64,000 nucleotides of DNA from Cristatella mucedo (GCA_009760855.2 WPIO01000225.1:100001-164000), one strand, 5' to 3'. Positions 10,700 to 22,525 are shown, counted from the stretch's first letter. The notes: generated by a model not told the origin, from the sequence alone. Numbers and translations are program-made.

Positions 10700-11010
10700 A
10701 GGTGACAACGGAAATCACTTTCACGACTCTTACGCAACGACAACTGCTCTGCTGCTGCCAACTACGGCACACACATCATTTCCAGCCGTCCGGAGCTGCT
10801 ATTTCCATGTTACTCACTATCTCAACTGATCTGCTGACTCTGCTTTGCTCCCCACTTTTTCTTTGTTGCGTGAGATTAAGTTTGTTGGCTACCACAATGC
10901 ACACCTAAAGCCGCTTTGGATGTGAGTTCACTATACACAGCTCTCCTGCGTAACACCCACGTAGTCTTTGTGGCTTTGTGGAGTTATAGGTGGAGATGCA
11001 TTACTTTACA
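10700..11010 (+). mobile_element. Family 2 LINE 3' end
   Basis: Diverged copy of the segment seen at 20840-21115, 47310-47600 and 62335-62770: TTACGCAACGACAAC, TTGTTGCGTGAGA, GTTGGCTACC, CGCTTTGGATGTGAG, CTCCTGCGTAACACCCAC and TTTGTGGAGTTATAGGTGGAGA. Plus orientation, no intact frame. Confidence 0.65.
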
Positions 11011-11189
11011 TCACAGGCGGGCAAAGCCACATTTCGGGCTGTCAAATTCACGTCATTAGCGGGTCAGCGTGCAGCAGCCAAGCGCTGGCCTATTATGAGA
11101 CTACATGCTTCAGACCATTTGGCTACAGAACTCACTGGCAGCTAAGCATCGTACGACCCGCTTATCAAAATCTAACTGCTTTGATCGTG

Positions 11190-11420
11190 CTTCTTCCTTT
11201 GCCGCAAATGCAAAGTGCCTAGAAAGAGACTGGGCTATTTTAGGGCGCTATATCAAATAGATTATTATTATTATTATTATCCATAACTTGTAAGTAAAAA
11301 TTCTTTGGAAACTGTGCCTTTAGTTCGTATGCTCTCAAAGCCTAAAACTTTCTCTCGACTTGCGTCACGACATCTCCTAACTTTTTCACATTTAAAAGAA
11401 ACTAAAGACGCATCTATTTG
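11190..11420 (+). mobile_element. Two nested family 1 LINE fragments
   Basis: A 3' tail with stem-loop and (TTA)n at 11195-11280 is followed by a piece of the RT ORF C terminus (TTTGGAAACTGTGCCTTTAG and AACATTTAAAAGAAACTAAA-like sequence, to 11420). Confidence 0.65.
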
Positions 11421-12105
11421 TAGCCGAGACCCAGAGGTGCTAACCTATTCCCATTACGGCCCCTTGCTATGCATGCCCGTTCTTGGTCGTTACGCGGGAA
11501 CCGTGGCAACAGTAGTTCAAGCATGATCGACCGGGTGCACAACACACGCATGCGCATTATACAAAAGGAGAGTACCAGACAAGTCTACAGGGAGGGTTCT
11601 ACACAAAGTAAACTGTAGGGGCGCGAGGTGACGCCGCAAGCGCGAACAAACGTGTCAGCGGTTCAGTCGGCTTCCTCAGTCCCGCCGTCGTACCAACTCC
11701 GTCCCAGCAGTACAAGCGTACGCCTTTAAAGATCCGGCTAGCTGAGTAACTGCTTGGATAGTCGGAGTCGACGTCTACCACAGTCGAGAGCTTCCGCCTA
11801 AAAACTCCAGCTCGTGGGGGAGCCACGAACACACTGTAAGGGGAACGCGGAAATTACTAGCCACAACAACGAGCGCCCAATCCCACTCCGCTCGGGCCTT
11901 GGGCGCTCGTTGCCTCCTTGCGTGTGTGGCCGCATCACCGGATCACGCGTGCACCCATCCAGACGCATAACTCGGCGAGATCGGGAGCATCCAACACCAC
12001 GACTTAGTCGGCCAACTTACGTTACTCTAAAGCCCCGGCGCCCTCTCGCCACAGCACATCCGGCCACACCCATAGGTCAGGCCCCGGCCAAGCCGGTGAC
12101 CGTTA
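11421..12105. other. No gene recognised
   Basis: GC-rich, with two overlapping frames (minus 11599-11832, plus 11814-12173) that are Pro/Arg/Thr-rich and match nothing I know. A decayed retroelement end is possible. Confidence 0.4.
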
Positions 12106-12159
12106 CCACATTACAGCCATCTGGTCCCAGCCAATCGAATCTGGCCTGGGTACGTATTT

Positions 12160-12420
12160 ATCACGGCATTTAGTGGGTTCATGTGACTCTTCCTTCGTAT
12201 GCTTATGCGTGCTGACACTATGCCTGCTGCCACTAACCATACTCGCATGCTTACCCTGTGCATGTCACCACCGACCGGGTTATTATTTTGGTTTTTTGAG
12301 CTTGCAACCCACTCACCATTCGATCGTGCTTCCTCTGCAACAATTGTAAAGCGCCTAGAAAGAGATTGAGTTCTCTGAGGGTGCTTTATCAAGTGTGCTG
12401 TTATTATTATTATTATTACT
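12160..12420 (+). mobile_element. Family 1 LINE 3' UTR and tail
   Basis: From the ATTTAGTGGGTTCATGTGA segment through the 3' UTR and stem-loop to the TTATTATTATT tail. A stretch around 12275-12330 is replaced by other sequence. Confidence 0.7.
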
Positions 12421-12482
12421 CCTACCACTGTCGTCATTACCAGTGCCAGGAGCTTAATCGTTGCAAGCTATCAGTGCCTGAA

Positions 12483-12486
<4 letters not shown>

Positions 12487-12549
<63 letters not shown>
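12487..12549 (+). repeat. (GA)n microsatellite
   Basis: About 30 perfect GA units, followed by a short GT-rich run. Confidence 0.95.
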
Positions 12550-12554
<5 letters not shown>

Positions 12555-13209
12555 TGGGTGTGTGTGTATGTGGAGACGAGTTTCAGTTGGAGCTGTGATC
12601 CTCCTAAATAGGAGGATCAGAGCTCCAACGGTCTTCGATTTGAAATACGGAACACTTGCAGCTCGAATTCAGCCAACTGATACGAGCTGAAGCAAAAGGT
12701 AAATTTGAAAACAATTTGGGGTTTTGCGGATTGAAAGCCAAATGGCGAAAATCTCGCAGCAGCCAGACGACACAGGCGGCCGCCCTTACAACTGGAAAGT
12801 GAAACCTGGTTTTTCAAGGATTCCTCAATAAATCTAGGTCCGCTCGCAACTACGCGGCATGTACATGTTTCGCCGTCTGCAACGGCGCAGAGTAACAATG
12901 ACTAGGTGCATTGCTACACTTGAGAGTTTCCTACAGCGTAGCACAGAGCTCGAGAGCTTTCGGTACGCATGCGGTAGCCAACACTCCGACTTTGAAACAG
13001 TTTGTATTAAAGCCGAATCGGAACTGAGTGCCTTGATTAAGTTAAGACGCATTAGCATTATGCTCTATGCAAACCGTAACTCACCTTTAATCTCAATCTA
13101 AACGTAAACCCAAAGAAACCATAATCTTCAATACAACATAAAAAATTCATAAAACCATAAAATTGCGGCAGCGCCTTAAGACCCCAAGCTGAATAAAACA
13201 ATTATCAAG

Positions 13210-13330
13210 CTGATATTCCTCACCATTCAATTGCATTTCCATTTGCAGCAAATGTAAAGCGCCTAGAAAGAGATTGAGTTCTCTCGGGCACTTTATCAAG
13301 TGCATTATTATTATTATTATTATTAATTAT
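13210..13330 (+). mobile_element. Family 1 LINE 3' tail
   Basis: CACCATTCAATTGCATTTCC, the stem-loop and (TTA)n. 5'-truncated copy. Confidence 0.75.
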
Positions 13331-13496
13331 GCAAAAGTGAGCGTTAAAATGGACTTTTCCTCATATAATCTTGATGTCTAGTTGCTTTGTCTAGCTGTCT
13401 TTTGTTTGCTTAGCCTACCAGCGCCAAGACTGGTCTCGACGTAGGTTACAGCGTCACGTTGACAAATCCATTGAACGATCATTACAAATATTTCTT

Positions 13497-13605
13497 TCCT
13501 ATTGCGAACTAAAGGCACGGTCTCCAAAGGATTGAGGTTTGTGCGAGGTATGGGTAAACAGTTTGATTTCGAAAAGCGGGTGTGCTCTTAGCTATTGTTG
13601 TGGCA
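13497..13605 (-). mobile_element. Family 1 LINE ORF fragment
   Basis: Minus-strand match to the RT C terminus (GAACTAAAGGCACGGTCTCC, then the TTCGAAAAGCGGGTG segment). About 110 bases. Confidence 0.6.
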
Positions 13606-15090
13606 GGAGGCACTCGCGAATGGCGCCCAGGTAGGTGAGAGGGGCGAAGAGAGTCGTGCTTTCCCTAGGTCCGTGCGTAGTGAAATAAACTGGTGGTGTT
13701 GGTCGTCGGGTGGCGTTCTGTGCTGTGCGCGACGGGGATAGCAACTAAACTACAAAAATTGCATTCTTTGATAACGCAGCCGACAATAAAACGCGGACCG
13801 TAGCGAATGCGGACAAAACATTGGCAACAAACGGTTCAATATACAGCAATCCTAAATGATGACTTTGAGTCATCACATCGCGCAAGCCATCACATCGCGA
13901 ACAACAATCTTAATGTCTTTTGCCTCCCCTTCCGGAAGACGCTCCGATGAGCCGTAGCAGACGTGGCCTAAGAAGAGTTCAATCTGCGTGCAAAGGCGCG
14001 ATATCCAGCCAAGCAGCAGATATAGTCTGCTGCTCCAGACTATATCTGCTGTCCCGAGTCGTCCGGTGCTGTGCTGCAGATCAAGGTAAGATCGCTCGGT
14101 AAGGTATTGGCACACTAAACGTGAAGAGGATTCAGCCAACACGAGTCTCATCCGATAAGTGACAAATACCGGTGACGCCTGACCTTGTATAGCAGCTAGT
14201 TATTCGTAGGAGCTGCACCAGTGCACGCAGGTACATCGGCAGTAGCAGGAACACGGCTAGAGACAAAGTGCGTTTATACCCTAAGATATCAAGTCCGTAT
14301 TCATAATATGGACAAGTCTGTGAGACAGCAGTAGACTGTCACAGGCCCTGAACAGCGGCAGCGATGCACAGCAAAGGATCTATGGCCCAGAGCTCAAATC
14401 ACGTACAATGCCAATGCCCCGAGTCCAGAATCCCAACCGCTAGCCTATCTCAGGACGCCGGCTTTTTAAATGGTTTCGGCCATAAACCGTCGCGAAATCG
14501 CATAATTGCAGTCATGATCGTCCGCTATAGTTATGATGGTTTAGCCGGCGCCGCCGTTTCAGCGCGAGCTAAACCAGACAGATTAGGACTGATTATCATT
14601 ATTAGCGGTTCCAGACAACCGCTAGGAACTAATAATGCGACAATCTATGGCCGATGCCGCATAAAAGCCGACGCCATGAGATAGCCAGGCAATTGCATCA
14701 GGTCAGCCAGGGGGAGAGCCTACACACAGCGCCGCCATGACGCTTATGTCGAAATAAGAAGTTCAGAACCCACGAGCTCCTTGAGCTCCTACATATTCTT
14801 GGACCGCCTAATTTGCCGAAATGCGCTGTCGCGTTAACACTAACAATAGGCAGACTCCGCTGACATGTTGCTCGTGGTAAGTAGCAAAAGCTTGGCTGGT
14901 TAGAGGCCACCAGCATATATATACAAGGTCGAGGAAAAAAGTTCGGGCGCTGTGTTAAAACAATAATTTTAATAACAATTTAATGACATTAAAATCTAAT
15001 GAATTTCATAATGAAAAATTTCATGTCGTACGAGCTTTTACCTTAACCTTATATAAATAAATATTTGTATATCTATATATGCATACATAT
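13606..15090. other. No gene recognised
   Basis: Contains a 15-bp-arm inverted repeat at 14015-14050 (arms AGCAGATATAGTCTG, 6-base loop) and a smaller one near 14592. AATAAA motifs at about 13683 and 13784 hint at an old retroelement end, but no ends or coding domains could be defined. Confidence 0.4.
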
Positions 15091-15094
15091 AATT

Positions 15095-15260
15095 CATTTG
15101 CGTTGCGCCCTAAGAGAACTGAATCTCTATTCAGACGCTCCGTGTATTCCGCAGGGCTCGGGCCCACTACCTCGTTGCAAAGGCGTGCGCCAGGGAGCGA
15201 ATACGACAGCTTTATATGCCCCCTGGGGGGCGTATACAGAGCGCCTTAACCCTTGGGCCA
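15095..15260 (-). mobile_element. SINE B (tRNA-headed, LINE-like 3' end)
   Basis: Minus-strand copy related to 57150-57290: GCGCCCTAAGAGAACTGAA stem-loop sequence, then GCAGGGCTCGGGCCCACTAC as the complement of a tRNA B-box-like region. Confidence 0.5.
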
Positions 15261-15269
15261 AATGGGGAC

Positions 15270-15400
15270 GTAATGATAATAATAATAATGCACTTGATAA
15301 AGCGCCCTAAGAGAACTCAATCTCTCTAGCCGCTTTACATTTGCTGCAAAGGGAAATGCAATTGAATGGTGAGCAATATTATACTTGATAAACAATAAAT
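15270..15400 (-). mobile_element. Family 1 LINE 3' tail
   Basis: (TAA)n, then TGCACTTGATAAAGCGCCC, the rest of the stem-loop and the AATTGAATGGTGAGC block on the minus strand. Confidence 0.75.
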
Positions 15401-15699
15401 ATGCGTATACGACAGCGACGTGAGTGCTCGATCATTGATGCAAAACACACACCTTTATGCTGTGCGTTTTACTTAAATACGACAGTACCGCGCCCTGCTT
15501 GACTGCTGCAATGAATATTGGCTAGTATTGCGAAATAGCCGAAGCCGTTGTCGGCGATTCTCACACGGCTGAAACGGATGTATCGTAATGGCACTTTTAA
15601 CTCTATGTAGCCTGGTTTCGGAGGTACCGAGTTTTATTTTCATTGGCAACATTCCGTAACAGCTGCCTAACGCCCAAAATATCTCTCCCCTGCATATTA

Positions 15700-16675
15700 T
15701 GTAGCAACGATGATAAAACTAACTTACTAGTTATGGGCAAACCTAGTGTTATTCAGAAATTGGAAAGGCTGACTTTCAAAATTGGCTCTGCCAGCATATC
15801 TCCAGTTGCATCAGCTCGAAATCTAGGTGTCATATTCCAAAGCGACCTCTCGTTAGACGACCACATCAGCTCCACAGTCAAATCAGCCTATTTTCAGCTT
15901 CATAACATTGCTAAAATTCGGGCTTGTTTAGATAAGGATACCACGTCCAAGTTGGTCCATGCATTCGTGACATCTCGTCTCGACTTCTGCAACTCACTGC
16001 TTACTGGCCTACCAGCATGTGCGATCAGGCGATTGCAGCTGGTGCAAAACTCTGCAGCTAGGCTTGTCTGTCGTGAGCGTCGCAGTTGCCACATTACTCC
16101 ACTTCTCGCCGACCTGCACTGGCTACCAGTCAAGCAACGGATTGACTTCAAGGTTTTGTCGCTCACTTTTAGGTCTCTTCATTCTATGGCTCCAGCCTAT
16201 CTTTCAGATATACTACCCCATCAGGCAAAGCATCGTACCACTCGCTTTTCGGAATCCAACAGTCTACAAATACCTCGTACAAACCTTAAATCCTTTGGAG
16301 ACCGTGCTTTTAGCTCGTATGCTCCCACAGCCTGGAACTCCCTCCCGACCTGCATCAGAACATCCCCTGACCTGACCACATTTAAAAGAAACTTAAAAAC
16401 ATACCTATTTAGGACAGCATTTAGTGGGTCCCTGTGATTCGTCCTTGATGTGCTTATGCGTACTGATACTGTGCATGCTGCCACTAACCACATTTGCATG
16501 CTGACCCAGTGCATGTAACCCCTAACCATGTTATTCATTTTGTTTGTTTTTCAAGCATGATTTTACTTACTATTCTATTGCGTATCACTTTGCAGAAAAT
16601 GTATAGCGCCTAGAAAGAGATTAAGTTCTCTGAGGGCGCTTTATCAAGTGCAATATTATTAATATTATTAATAAG
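15700..16675 (+). mobile_element. Family 1 LINE, C-terminal RT half
   Basis: Open from 15643 to 16437. LINE homology begins near AACGATGATAAAACTAAC, giving about 240 codons of the region after the RT active site, including GKPSVIQKLERLTFKIGS, HAFVTSRLDFCNSLLTGLP and AWNSLPTCIRTSPDLTTFKR, followed by 3' UTR, stem-loop and (ATT)n tail. 5'-truncated, and the open frame suggests a recent insertion. Confidence 0.85.
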
Positions 16676-16679
16676 GTAG

Positions 16680-17190
16680 ATAGAATTGAGTGACAGCCTC
16701 AACGGCCTCTCGCCGCCGCTTGCAGCGGTCAATAGCTGATCGCCCTTTGCTGGAAGTGCCAGCGCCGTACTCACGAGCTATACCTGTCCCACACTACCTG
16801 TGTCACGCCTGTTCCTACACCCGTGTGTTCAAGCTGTCTGAGTGAGTAGCCTGATTTGTATGTGGTAGAGGGTTAAAAAATCATACTCGATGTGACCAAA
16901 TGCAAGAGTGATATGCTCTTACAAAGTAACTCAAGGGACTCGTCCATATTTCCTGTTCGCTTCTAAAATCTGTGCAGGATTGAGCAGATGCAACTAATCC
17001 GGGTCCTAGTAACTGATGGCCGTAAGGTTTTCCTTGTGTGCTTATGCATGCTAACTGCGTTACTGGCAGCGTGCTTAGGCGAGCAGGCAATAGAAGATTG
17101 GCTGCATCTTCCCTTGTAGTGACTTTCGCAGCGCCAAAATAGAGATTACTAGGTTCTTCTGAAGGCTCTAGAAATGACTAACTATTATTA
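16680..17190. other. No gene recognised
   Basis: No exon, repeat family or RNA gene was seen in this stretch. Confidence 0.4.
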
Positions 17191-17430
17191 CTATTACTAC
17201 ACTAATTATAAAAAAGTCTATGTTCTTAGCGGAGCACGTTCTATTGCCGAAAGAATAGGAACGCAGAGGACAAATCACACGGACCCCGCCAATGCTGTAA
17301 AGAATTGCACGTTTTCCTTTTTTAAACGTCGGCAAATTGGTGGGGAATGTCGTGACGTCGCTCGGTTGCTATTTTGAGGCTTTGTGAGCGAACGAACTAA
17401 AAAGCATGGTCCCCATAGGTTTGAGGTAGG
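17175..17430 (-). mobile_element. Diverged LINE 3' fragment
   Basis: Minus-strand resemblance to the family 1 3' UTR and ORF end (GGACAAATCACACGGACCC, GAACTAAAAAGCATGGTCCC). Heavily diverged. Confidence 0.45.
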
Positions 17431-17544
17431 TTTGACGCACGTCTATACGATCTGAGTCAGTAGAGGTTAATCTACGTCAAGCCCGATTGGAAACTTGTTC
17501 GGACGGACAGGCAAGAGCAGGAAAGATGCCGCTCTCATTTGGGC

Positions 17545-17735
17545 CAGTGGTAACAGTGGTAAGGTGCTCGCCTTTGACGACCAATGTAACCGGCTTGAGC
17601 CCCGCGGCCTATGTAAAGCGAACGGCTCAAGATAATCTCAGGGTGCTATATATTTATATAAATATATATGTATATATACACATATATATATATACATATA
17701 TATATATGTGTGTGTATTTATATTTATATTTGAAT
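17545..17735 (+). mobile_element. SINE B copy with TA-rich tail
   Basis: GGTAAGGTGCTCGCCTTTGA and GGCTTGAGCCCCGCGGCC resemble tRNA A and B boxes. The LINE-like end (AGATAATCTCAGGGTGCTAT) and a TA-rich simple tail follow. Confidence 0.45.
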
Positions 17736-17968
17736 TATACGTAAGTTTTTTAGTGAGCGAAACAAAAAGTGAGAGACAAAAGCTTGAAGCCTATGAACTC
17801 CTCGATGGGCGGCCAGTTAAGGAAGATCTGCAAGAAGTGGGTGGTCTAATGTGGCGGCTTCCTCTATAGCGACAGACAAGCCTAGCTTCACACGTAGACA
17901 GTGAGATACCGAGACGCAGACATAGAGAGAACTGGTGAGGCAGGGGAAAGGAAGAGGCAGAGAGAGAA

Positions 17969-18146
<178 letters not shown>

Positions 18147-18184
18147 GCCCAATAGGACCGGAAGCAGAAAGTTGAAACCGAGAG

Positions 18185-18505
18185 GTAAGCCGCGATGGCA
18201 TACTACGAGGTAAGGTGGTTGCATTTCACAACCTCGCGCCTGAGGTCGTGGGTTCGAATTCTGCAGTGGGTAACTCTATATAGCCGCGGCAAGCGGTGTT
18301 GATATAGAAAAGGCACTTGTGTCGTTAGACGAAAGAGGCTGTAAAGTCAGCTATTGCGATGACGAGCCCCGTGGTCGGAGCGAGGCTTACCCGCCAGCCG
18401 AGCTAGGTATGTCGTCATTTGGTCATGCTTTCTTTACGACATCTGTAAAGTGCCTAGAACGTGATTCAATTCTGTAATTGCACTATGCAAATTTATTATT
18501 ATTAT
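18185..18505 (+). mobile_element. SINE A copy followed by a LINE-type tail
   Basis: TACTACGAGGTAAGGTGGTT and GGGTTCGAATTC (18250) are tRNA-like A and B boxes. The body runs to GAGGCTGTAAAGTCAGC (about 18345). A separate stem-loop tail TGTAAAGTGCCTAGAACG with TTATTATTATT ends near 18505. Confidence 0.55.
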
Positions 18506-18769
18506 TACTACTATTATGATTATAATTCATTGGCGTACCGAAGGGGGACAGGGGGCATATCTCCCCGGGCGCTGGATCGGCGGTAGGGGGGGGGTCGTGC
18601 TAAAACGCCGAATACTTTTACTCTGATGGGGGCGTCGTCTGTGTCCGCTAGGAGACGAACATCACAGACGTTCGCCCCCTTCGGGTTCGCCATCTGTGCA
18701 GTTTGTTTCCGGGTGCAGAGGAAGAACGGGAACTAGGAACACCACTGTTATTATTACCACTTAGAGGGC

Positions 18770-19484
18770 CCTCACTGCACTCTGTATCTGGAGGTGAGGC
18801 CTGGATACGCCTCCCTCATCCACAAGGGTAAAGGTCGTAGACCAGGCCCAGACGGCCGGACCTGCAAACTGCTGTGCCGCCGGATACCGACGGTGAGGCG
18901 CTGAGTGCAGCTACGCGTTTTTGCCCCGACGCTCGGATTCATCCACGTAATGGGAATGCGCGCAATCGCTGTGCTTCTGCATGGGCGCGGAGATTGTGCG
19001 CTCGCAGCTCCCCAAAATGTACGGCTGGCGGTGGTTGGGGGGGGGGGGGAGGAGGTTCGGCGTTTAGCCAAGGTGGCCTTGGCGGTCCCCGGCGCCGGAT
19101 GCAACGCGTCAGTCCGAGCCGCTGCGCGGGCCCGCGCTGCCTTCGCTGCCGCTCGCAGGCGCGCGCGGCTCTCGCCGCCGCATCGCCGTGGCTGCCCCCC
19201 CCCCCCGCCGCCGCCGCCGTCCGGCTCACGCTGTCTGTGCGTGCTCGTCGCTGCCGCTGGGCAGTAGCAGTAGCGGCCCAGGTACCCGTCCATTGTCCCT
19301 CCGCCAGATGCTCGGCCAATTGTTACAGGAGCGACCGCTGCCTTCGCTTGTCGTGCTCCTCTGCCTCCGGCAAAGTCTCGCGACTAGCCGGCGTGAGCGC
19401 GCGGGCGGCGTGCTAAGAGACGTCACGGTCAGCCCTGCGGCCTGCAGCAGTAGCTGCAGACGTCGTCAGCGGCCTCCAACGGCT
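18770..19484. other. GC/CpG-rich stretch, possible promoter or 5' UTR region
   Basis: High CpG density, G- and C-runs, and open frames in every direction (up to 180 codons, Ala/Arg/Pro-rich) with no domain. It lies 5 kb upstream of the pyruvate carboxylase ATG and could hold that gene's promoter and a non-coding first exon. Nothing in the sequence proves this. Confidence 0.3.
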
Positions 19485-19920
19485 GCCACCGCCAACGGCT
19501 GCAGCCGCCAACGGCTGCAGCCGCCAACGGCTGCAGCCGCCAACGGCTGCAGCCGCCAACGGCCGCATCAGCCAACGTCTGCAGCGGCCAACGGCTGCAG
19601 CCGCCAACGGCTGCAGCCGCCAACGGCTGCAGCCGCCCACCGGCTGCAGCCGCCAACGGCTGCAGCCGCCAACGGCTGCAGCCGCCAACGGCTGCAGCCG
19701 CCAACGGCTGCAGCCGCCAACGGCTGCAGCCGCCAACGGCTGCAGCCGCCAACGGCTGCAGCCGCCAACGGCTGCAGCCGCCAACGGCTGCAGCCGCCAA
19801 CGGCTGCAGCCGCCAACGGCTGCAGCCGCCAACGGCTGCAGCCGCCAACGGCTGCAGCCTCCAACGGCTGCCACCGCCAACGGCTGCAGCCGCCAACGGC
19901 TGCAGCCGCCAACGGCCGCG
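19485..19920 (+). repeat. 16-bp minisatellite with a 12-bp palindromic core
   Basis: About 27 copies of CGGCTGCAGCCGCCAA. CGGCTGCAGCCG is its own reverse complement and contains a PstI site. Most copies are exact. A few near the ends are changed (CATCAGCCAACGTCTGCAG, GCCTCCAACGG, CCACCG). Because 16 is not a multiple of 3, each frame cycles every 48 bases, and long frames are open on both strands (306 codons at 19188-20108 plus; 193, 155 and 130 codons minus). Confidence 0.95.
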
Positions 19921-20690
19921 TCAGCGCCGGTCGCGACGGCAGCATCGGTCCACTCCGCACTGCTGCCTTTTATCGGCAGTGCTTGCAGCAGCATAGCTCG
20001 CAGGAGCCCTCTGGCAGGTGGGGGTTTGGTGGTGGTACGGGGGGGGGGGGCAAGGGAGGGGAGGGAGTTTCGAGCTCCTCATCCATCGCCCTGTCTGTCT
20101 ATGCATAAATAATTTGTAGCGCGTCAGCTCGAGCTGTCGTCGCTTGGACCTGTCGGTCGCGCTTTGCTAAGTTCGTGCTGGCTTCGCGAGGCAGGATCCT
20201 GCAAACCTCGCCTGCTGGCAGTGACAGTTAGGGTGGGCTGAAGCAGCACCTACGGCTCGACTGTCGCCCCCTACTGGTGAGTCAGTCAGGCTCCTCGCGA
20301 GCGGTTTGCTAAAACGGCTGGGGCGATTATGATCTTTGTGTAGTCAGTTATTTGTTACGCGAATGGACAAATGTTTACCTCGATCGCCTGTCGGCATGCA
20401 ATAGGACCGAGTGTGCAAAGGATATGCGATTGGCATGGAAGAGTCAGGATGCATGAAAGGAATATGGTTGCAAGGAGGAGATGAGGCAGTAGAAGGGGGA
20501 GATGACGAAGTAGAAGGGTATATGACACAGTAGCAAGGGTAGATGACTCAGATGACACAGTAGCAATGGGAGATGATACAGTAACCAGTAACCAGTGAGA
20601 TGACACAGTAGCAAGTAGTAAGGGAGAGAGACTGAGAGAGAAAGGGGAGGAAAGAGTGGAGCAAATGGGATATCGGTAGGGCAAGGGAGA
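19921..20690. other. No gene recognised
   Basis: Mixed sequence. From 20450 to 20640 it has short GATGACACAGTAGCA-type repeats (a degenerate minisatellite) leading into the GA tract. Confidence 0.45.
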
Positions 20691-20691
20691 T

Positions 20692-20692
<1 letters not shown>

Positions 20693-20787
<95 letters not shown>

Positions 20788-20810
20788 GAGAGAGAGAGAG
20801 AGAGAGAAAG
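20693..20810 (+). repeat. (GA)n microsatellite
   Basis: About 55 GA units with one GTGA interruption. Confidence 0.95.
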
Positions 20811-20837
20811 AGTGGCAAGAGTTTAATGGGCAGACAG

Positions 20838-21116
20838 TTCCACAATTCTTACGCAACGACAACTTACTCTCCCGCTGCCGACAATGGCTTATCCTTTTCA
20901 GTGGTCCTGAGCTGCTACTTCCATGCTACTCGCTACCTCAACTGCTCTCCTGACTCTGCTAGGCTTCCCACTTTCTCTTTGTTGCGTGAGACGAAGTCTG
21001 TTGGCTACCGAATGCGTACCGAAAGCCGCTTAGGCTGTGAGTGCGCTAAACAAAACTCCTGCATAACACCCACATAACCTTTATGACTTTGTGACAGGCA
21101 TAGATACATAACATTA
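20838..21116 (+). mobile_element. Family 2 LINE 3' end
   Basis: TTACGCAACGACAACTTACT, TTTGTTGCGTGAGACGAAG, TTGGCTACCGAATGCGTACC, TGCATAACACCCACATAACC and ACATAACATTACATTTATG tail. Matches 47310-47600 and 62335-62620 in reverse. Encodes the end of an RT protein (FSLLRETKSVGYRMRTESRL). Confidence 0.75.
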
Positions 21117-21214
21117 CATTTATGCCGTGGAATTTTTGTTTGAGAGAGAGGGCAAGGGTGACAGTGCATGCAAGAAAGAGTGAGAGGACCGAGGTGAACA
21201 GACAGGCTGAGAAA

Positions 21215-21310
21215 GTGTGAGGGGAAAGAGAGAGAGAGAGAGAGAGAGGCAGAGAGACGACAAGGCTGGCATACAGTGTGAGAGGGAGTGTGAGAGGGAG
21301 AGCAATAGCG
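21215..21310 (+). repeat. Short purine-rich (GA) tract
   Basis: GAGAGA runs broken by GAGGGAG units. Near it, 21320-21400 resembles a shortened family 2 LINE piece (GGTAGCCAACAGACGTC). Confidence 0.6.
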
Positions 21311-21687
21311 GGAGTTAAGTGGGAAACAAGCCTAAGTGGCCTATGGTGCATTCGGTAGCCAACAGACGTCATTTTACACAACAAAGCAAAAGTGAGAAGC
21401 ATAGCGGAAGCCTCACTTATATAGCAGCAGGAGAGCATCAGAGCCAACCGCTTCCACTTGTAGTGGTCAACGTTGCCTGCCGCATGACTCGAACTTCATT
21501 CTCTATCGTAAAGTGTGAGCATCTTACCAGCCCAGGGGTTAAGGTGCTCCTTTTCAGACCATGATTCAAGGTTCAGGCTGCAAATGGTGCTGTACTGCTG
21601 TGGTCAGTTCCTGCCTCGGCAAGTGGACCTAGCCTTCTGACTCTAGCATTGGAGCAGCGACTCTTGCGTCGGAGCAGCGACTCTAGC

Positions 21688-22035
21688 TCCCAAAGCCTGG
21701 AACTCCCTCCCGACTTGCGTCAGAACATCCCCTGACCTGAGCACATTTAAAAAGAAACTAAAAACGCACCTATTTACCACAGCATCTAGTGGGTCCCTGT
21801 GATTCGACCTTTATGTGCTTATGTGTGCTGACACTGTGCATGCTGCCTCTAACCACATTTGCATGCTGACCCTGTGCATGTCACCCCTAACCATGTTATT
21901 CATTTTGTTTGGATATCAAGCATGATATTACTCACCATTCAATTGCATTTCCCTTTGCAGCAAATGTAAAGCGCCTAGAGAGAGACTGAGTTCTCTGGGG
22001 GCACTTTATCAAGTGCATTATTATTATTATTATTA
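21688..22035 (+). mobile_element. Family 1 LINE 3' end
   Basis: Starts in the ORF at AAAGCCTGGAACTCCCTCCC and runs through the 3' UTR and stem-loop to (TTA)n. Confidence 0.8.
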
Positions 22036-22254
22036 GTGTCTAGCTATCCACACTGAGTGAGCCACAGTGAGTGAGCCACGCTCAGTACGGTCGTGCTGAG
22101 CTGCCAGCCAGCATAGCTGGCGCGAGCCGTGTAAGTCTGCCACCAGTTGGCTCAGTCGTACTTACACGGTTTACTTGCTGTAATTGTCCATTTCATCCAC
22201 TAGCGGCTGGGTAAAGTGTCAGTTTCCTAGTCAGTCCACTTTTGCTACTCCTGG

Positions 22255-22525
22255 GGCAGAGAAGGAGGGGGTTGGAGGAGGAGGAGGAGGAAAGGGAGAG
22301 GTTAGAGGAGGCTGAAAGGGAGGGGTTGGAGGAGGAGGAAGGTGAGGGATTAGAGGAGGAGGAGGAGGAAAGGGAGAGGTTGGAGTAGGAGGAAAGGGAG
22401 AGGTTGGAGGAGGAGGAGGAGGAAAGGGAGGGATTGGAGGAGGAGGAAAGGGAGAGGTTGGAGGAGGCAGAAAGGGAGGGGTTGGAGGAGGAGGAGGAGG
22501 AAAGGGAGAGGTTGGAGGAGGCTGC
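22255..22525 (+). repeat. Purine-rich minisatellite
   Basis: About nine units of GGAGGAGG(AGG)AAAGGGAGAGGTT, 24-36 bases each, with variable numbers of AGG. The opposite strand reads as a Ser/Pro/Leu repeat and is not a gene. Confidence 0.85.

Noticed and set aside
10186-10761. 191-codon minus-strand frame
   Set aside because: No domain. It overlaps a family 2 LINE remnant and a C-run. Length alone is not convincing.
18190-18270. Possible tRNA genes (GGTTCGAATTC boxes here and at 28.9, 33.4, 51.5, 56.5 and 58.0 kb)
   Set aside because: They share a common non-tRNA 3' body and no complete cloverleaf could be drawn, so they are SINE heads.
19188-20108. 306-codon plus-strand frame and three minus-strand frames
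   Set aside because: The 16-bp minisatellite is free of stops in several frames on both strands, and the protein is a repetitive by-product without domain or coding bias.
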